A DNA stretch of 8,872 nucleotides from Hyphomicrobiales bacterium (lineage in GTDB: Bacteria; Pseudomonadota; Alphaproteobacteria; Rhizobiales; TMED25): NCBI GenBank assembly GCA_016780665.1, contig JADHLM010000043.1:1-8872 (forward strand), in the 5' to 3' direction. Positions 6,913 through 8,872 of the stretch are shown in pieces. Each line of letters opens with the position of its first letter. Position 1 is the first letter of the stretch. Under the pieces are notes generated by a model, which worked only from the letters and a program-made list of their open reading frames with translations, was not told the origin of the DNA and did not search any database. Made by a program: the position numbers and the translations under genes.

Positions 6913-6937
6913 AAAAAAATTGATTAATTTTTTTTTT
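6913..6937 (+). terminator. A/T-only hairpin with T10 run, possible weak miaA terminator
   Basis: Seven A residues plus TT (6913-6921) pair with AA plus T residues (6926-6934) around a GATT loop, in a run of ten T residues (6928-6937), starting eight bases after the miaA stop. The stem has no G-C pair, so termination would be weak at best. It overlaps the proposed -35 of the ilvB leader promoter, and the T-run may instead be a spacer or UP-like tract. Confidence 0.3.
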
Positions 6938-6949
6938 GTAATATATTAT
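6920..6949 (+). promoter_or_regulatory. Candidate promoter for the ilvB leader transcript
   Basis: TTGATT (6920-6925) and TATTAT (6944-6949) are separated by 18 bases, mostly T. A start near 6956 would leave a very short 5' leader ending at the leader-peptide ribosome binding site (6963-6966) and ATG 6972. This spacing is what an attenuator transcript requires. Confidence 0.45.
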
Positions 6950-6971
6950 ATATGTTTAATTTGGAAAATTA

Positions 6972-7019
6972 ATGATTTACTTAAATAATAAACTGCTGGT
7001 CGTCTTATGTATCACCTGA
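6972..7019 (+). CDS. Branched-chain amino acid leader peptide (ilv attenuator)
   Basis: A 15-codon ORF reads MIYLNNKLLVVLCIT and stops at TGA 7017-7019. Eight of its 15 residues are Leu, Ile or Val, with the uninterrupted block Leu8-Leu9-Val10-Val11-Leu12 and Ile14, followed by Thr15. A GGAA ribosome binding site lies at 6963-6966, five bases before ATG. It sits between a candidate promoter and an intrinsic terminator directly upstream of acetohydroxyacid synthase, whose end products are exactly these amino acids. This is the arrangement of transcription-attenuation leader peptides such as those of enterobacterial ilv operons. The peptide presumably has no function beyond being translated: scarcity of charged Leu, Val or Ile tRNA would stall the ribosome. 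The stop codon lies inside the downstream hairpin. It is too short to score by coding statistics; the support is composition, position and accompanying structures. Confidence 0.85.
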   Translation: MIYLNNKLLVVLCIT

Positions 7020-7047
7020 GTTCACTTTGGACTCATGATGGTGATAC
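7009..7047 (+). promoter_or_regulatory. Attenuator hairpin overlapping leader peptide stop
   Basis: The outer stem is a perfect 8-base repeat, GTATCACC (7009-7016) with GGTGATAC (7040-7047). The inner stem pairs TGAGTTC (7017-7023) with GGACTCA (7029-7035), seven pairs including one G-U, around an ACTTT loop, with TGAT (7036-7039) bulged on the 3' side. The 5' arm covers the last leader codons (most of Cys13, then Ile14 and Thr15) and the stop, so a ribosome reaching the stop would block folding. By hand the stem can be extended: TCTTATG (7003-7009) opposite TATAGGG (7051-7057), with three to four G-U pairs. That would capture part of the terminator's 5' arm, making this a candidate antiterminator. 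The perfect stem is seen directly; the extension is inference. Confidence 0.7.
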
Positions 7048-7053
7048 TTTTAT

Positions 7054-7080
7054 AGGGGCAAACGCCCCTTTTTTATTTTT
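7054..7080 (+). terminator. Intrinsic terminator of the ilvB attenuator
   Basis: AGGGGC (7054-7059) pairs with GCCCCT (7064-7069) around an AAAC loop, followed directly by a T-rich tract (7069-7080, broken by one A). It is the strongest canonical rho-independent terminator in the window. It lies between the leader peptide and ilvB, with about 50 bases left before the ilvB ATG, so it cannot be simply the miaA terminator without also blocking the leader transcript. Regulated read-through is the natural reading. Confidence 0.88.
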
Positions 7081-7131
7081 AAGTAATGTTTATTTTGGAT
7101 ATTGAAAAAAATTTAACTGGGTTTTTGTATA

Positions 7132-8872
7132 ATGGGAAAAAATATTAGTGGTGCAGAAATAGTAATTCAAGCAATTGCAGATCAAGGCGTTGATACTGTA
7201 TTTGGTTATCCGGGTGGAGCTGTTCTGCCAATTTATGATGCTATATTTCAGCAAGAAGAAGTTAAGCATATTCTTGTAAGGCATGAACAAGGAGCAGCTC
7301 ATGCCGCTGAAGGTTATGCACGTTCAACAGGAAAAGTTGGTGTTCTTATAGTTACATCAGGTCCGGGAGCTACAAATGCTGTGACCGGGCTAACAGATGC
7401 TCTATTAGACTCTATTCCAATAGTTTGTATTAGTGGACAGGTGCCAACACATCTAATTGGAACTGATGCATTTCAGGAAGCCGATACAGTTGGTATCACT
7501 AGGGCATGCACAAAGCATAATTGGTTAGTTAAAGATATTAAAGATCTCCCAAGGATTATGCATGAAGCGTTTTACATAGCAAGATCAGGTAGACCAGGTC
7601 CAGTGTTGATTGATATTCCAAAAGATATTCAGTTTGCTGAAGGTGATTATGAAAATTTATCAAAAATCACTCATAAAACTTATACTCCGCCAACCTCAGT
7701 GGATCACAAAGCAGTTGGTAAAGTAATTGAAATGATCCAAAGATCAAAAAATCCAATCCTCTACACTGGAGGTGGTGTGATAAATTCAGGTCCAAATGCC
7801 TCAAAATTATTAAATAAATTCGTTGAAAAGACCAATATACCAATTACTTCAACACTTATGGGATTGGGCGCATATCCCGGCTCAGGAAAAAATTGGCTAG
7901 GTATGTTAGGAATGCATGGAACATACGAAGCGAATATGGCTATGCATGACTGTGACTTAATGATTTGCTTGGGTGCAAGGTTTGACGATAGGATTACTGG
8001 AAAAATAGATCAATTTTCACCAAATTCCAAGAAAGTGCATATTGATATTGATGCGACTTCAATAAATAAAAATGTTGATGTAGATCTTGCTATTCTTGCA
8101 GATTGTAACAAATTTCTTATTGAGGCATTAAAAATTATAAAAGATCGTAATATTGAAAAGTTTCCGACATATCAAAAATGGTGGGACCAAATTGATACCT
8201 GGAAGACCGTCAATTGTCTTAAATATAAAGCAAACTCTGATATAATTATGCCACAATATGCAATTGAACGTCTTTACGAACTCACAAAAGACAAAGATAC
8301 ATACATAACAACCGAAGTTGGGCAACACCAAATGTGGGCAGCTCAATTCTATAAATTCAATGAACCCAATAGATGGTTAACATCTGGAGGACTTGGAACA
8401 ATGGGTTATGGCTTTCCTGCGGCAAATGGAGTGCAAGTTGCGCATCCTGAATCCTTAGTTATAGATATTGCGGGTGATGCATCAATCTTGATGAACATTC
8501 AAGAACTATCTACAGCAGTTCAATATAGGTTGAATACTAAAATTTTTATTTTAAACAACAGCTATATGGGTATGGTAAGACAATGGCAACAGCTTCTTCA
8601 TGGGAATAGAATTTCAGAAAGTTATTCCGAGTCACTTCCTGATTTCGTAAAGCTTGCTGAGGCTTATGGTGCTACAGGTATTCTTGCAAAAAAACCAAAG
8701 GATTTGGATGAGGCAATCATAAAAATGATAGAGACACCGGGTCCAGTAATTATGGATTGTCAGGTCGCAAATCTTGAGAATTGTTTTCCTATGATTCCAT
8801 CAGGAAAAGCTCATAATGATATGTTACTTGGTGAAGATGTTTCAGATGAACAAGTATCAAATGCAATCGATG
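7132..8872 (+). CDS. ilvB: Acetohydroxyacid synthase large subunit (3' end outside window)
   Basis: The ThDP-dependent catalytic subunit condenses pyruvate to 2-acetolactate, or pyruvate with 2-ketobutyrate to acetohydroxybutyrate, the first common step to Val, Leu and Ile. The ATG at 7132 opens a frame that stays open to the window edge (580 complete codons); family members have roughly 560-600 residues, so only the tail is missing. Seen are the N-terminal SGAEIVIQA, FGYPGGAVLPIYD (24-36), catalytic Glu52 in RHEQGAAHAAEGYAR, TSGPGATNAVTGL, the central FAD-region-type GLGAYPG and GARFDDRITGK, and the ThDP/Mg motif from GDASILMN (448-455) to NN (475-476). GDA replaces the more common GDG. An in-frame TAA at 7114-7116 bounds the start; the ribosome binding site is weak (GGG 7119-7121). 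The gene may equally be called ilvI. Expression is probably controlled by the attenuator immediately upstream. Confidence 0.97.
   Translation, partial: MGKNISGAEIVIQAIADQGVDTVFGYPGGAVLPIYDAIFQQEEVKHILVRHEQGAAHAAEGYARSTGKVGVLIVTSGPGATNAVTGLTDALLDSIPIVCISGQVPTHLIGTDAFQEADTVGITRACTKHNWLVKDIKDLPRIMHEAFYIARSGRPGPVLIDIPKDIQFAEGDYENLSKITHKTYTPPTSVDHKAVGKVIEMIQRSKNPILYTGGGVINSGPNASKLLNKFVEKTNIPITSTLMGLGAYPGSGKNWLGMLGMHGTYEANMAMHDCDLMICLGARFDDRITGKIDQFSPNSKKVHIDIDATSINKNVDVDLAILADCNKFLIEALKIIKDRNIEKFPTYQKWWDQIDTWKTVNCLKYKANSDIIMPQYAIERLYELTKDKDTYITTEVGQHQMWAAQFYKFNEPNRWLTSGGLGTMGYGFPAANGVQVAHPESLVIDIAGDASILMNIQELSTAVQYRLNTKIFILNNSYMGMVRQWQQLLHGNRISESYSESLPDFVKLAEAYGATGILAKKPKDLDEAIIKMIETPGPVIMDCQVANLENCFPMIPSGKAHNDMLLGEDVSDEQVSNAID

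Noticed and set aside
6952..6972. A shorter ORF (ATG 6952, six codons) ahead of the leader peptide
   Set aside because: It is probably upstream of or at the transcription start, has no ribosome binding site, and is not enriched in branched-chain residues.
6905..7131. Metabolite-binding riboswitch or T-box in the ilvB leader
   Set aside because: The region is too short for a T-box and lacks any T-box-like motif I can recognise. The Leu/Val/Ile-rich ORF explains the structure better.
7090..7302. Minus-strand open frame of 70 codons over the ilvB start
   Set aside because: It overlaps the start and first conserved motifs of ilvB and resembles no known protein; explained as a shadow.
1..8872. 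Mobile element, CRISPR array, phage or novel defence system
   Set aside because: All coding space is filled by recognisable core genes of uniform composition. I found no direct-repeat arrays, transposase motifs, att-like repeats or tRNA genes on either strand.

Overview
The window carries a compact block of core metabolic and protein-quality-control genes, most likely from an AT-rich, streamlined alphaproteobacterium. A marine, SAR11-like or similar lineage is plausible, but this is inferred from gene content, base composition and order, not from a search. By eye G+C is roughly one third. Genes are packed with overlapping stop/start codons, and TGA is used as a stop (hflK, the DUF2065 gene, the leader peptide), so the code is standard. 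I see no mobile element, tRNA, rRNA, CRISPR array, phage gene or foreign-looking island. No stretch above 300 bases lacks a gene; the longest non-coding stretch is 6905-7131.

Layout, left to right. Positions 39-1339 hold thyA and folA, overlapping by one base, which form the dTMP synthesis and folate recycling pair. Positions 1444-3598 hold hflK, hflC and a 59-codon DUF2065 membrane protein, each start overlapping the previous stop. At 3668-5104 is a DegP/HtrA-type periplasmic protease with its own ribosome binding site and a possible promoter. HflK/HflC (regulators of the FtsH membrane protease) and DegP together make an envelope protein-quality-control module. serB (phosphoserine phosphatase) lies on the minus strand at 5101-5979, converging on degP with a 4-base overlap and a hairpin at the junction. 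It diverges from miaA (tRNA A37 dimethylallyltransferase, 6008-6904) with only 28 bases between start codons. The window ends inside the large subunit of acetohydroxyacid synthase (ilvB/ilvI, from 7132); ilvH/ilvN probably follows outside.

The most interesting part is the 227-base gap between miaA and ilvB. It reads as a complete translational attenuator for branched-chain amino acid synthesis. It has a candidate promoter and a 15-codon leader ORF with its own ribosome binding site, whose peptide contains Leu-Leu-Val-Val-Leu and a later Ile. A hairpin starts within the last leader codons and encloses the stop codon, and a classic GC-stem/U-tract terminator follows before ilvB. The general mechanism is known in proteobacteria; this instance and its minimal architecture are read directly from the sequence. 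I found no evidence for a wholly new biological system here.
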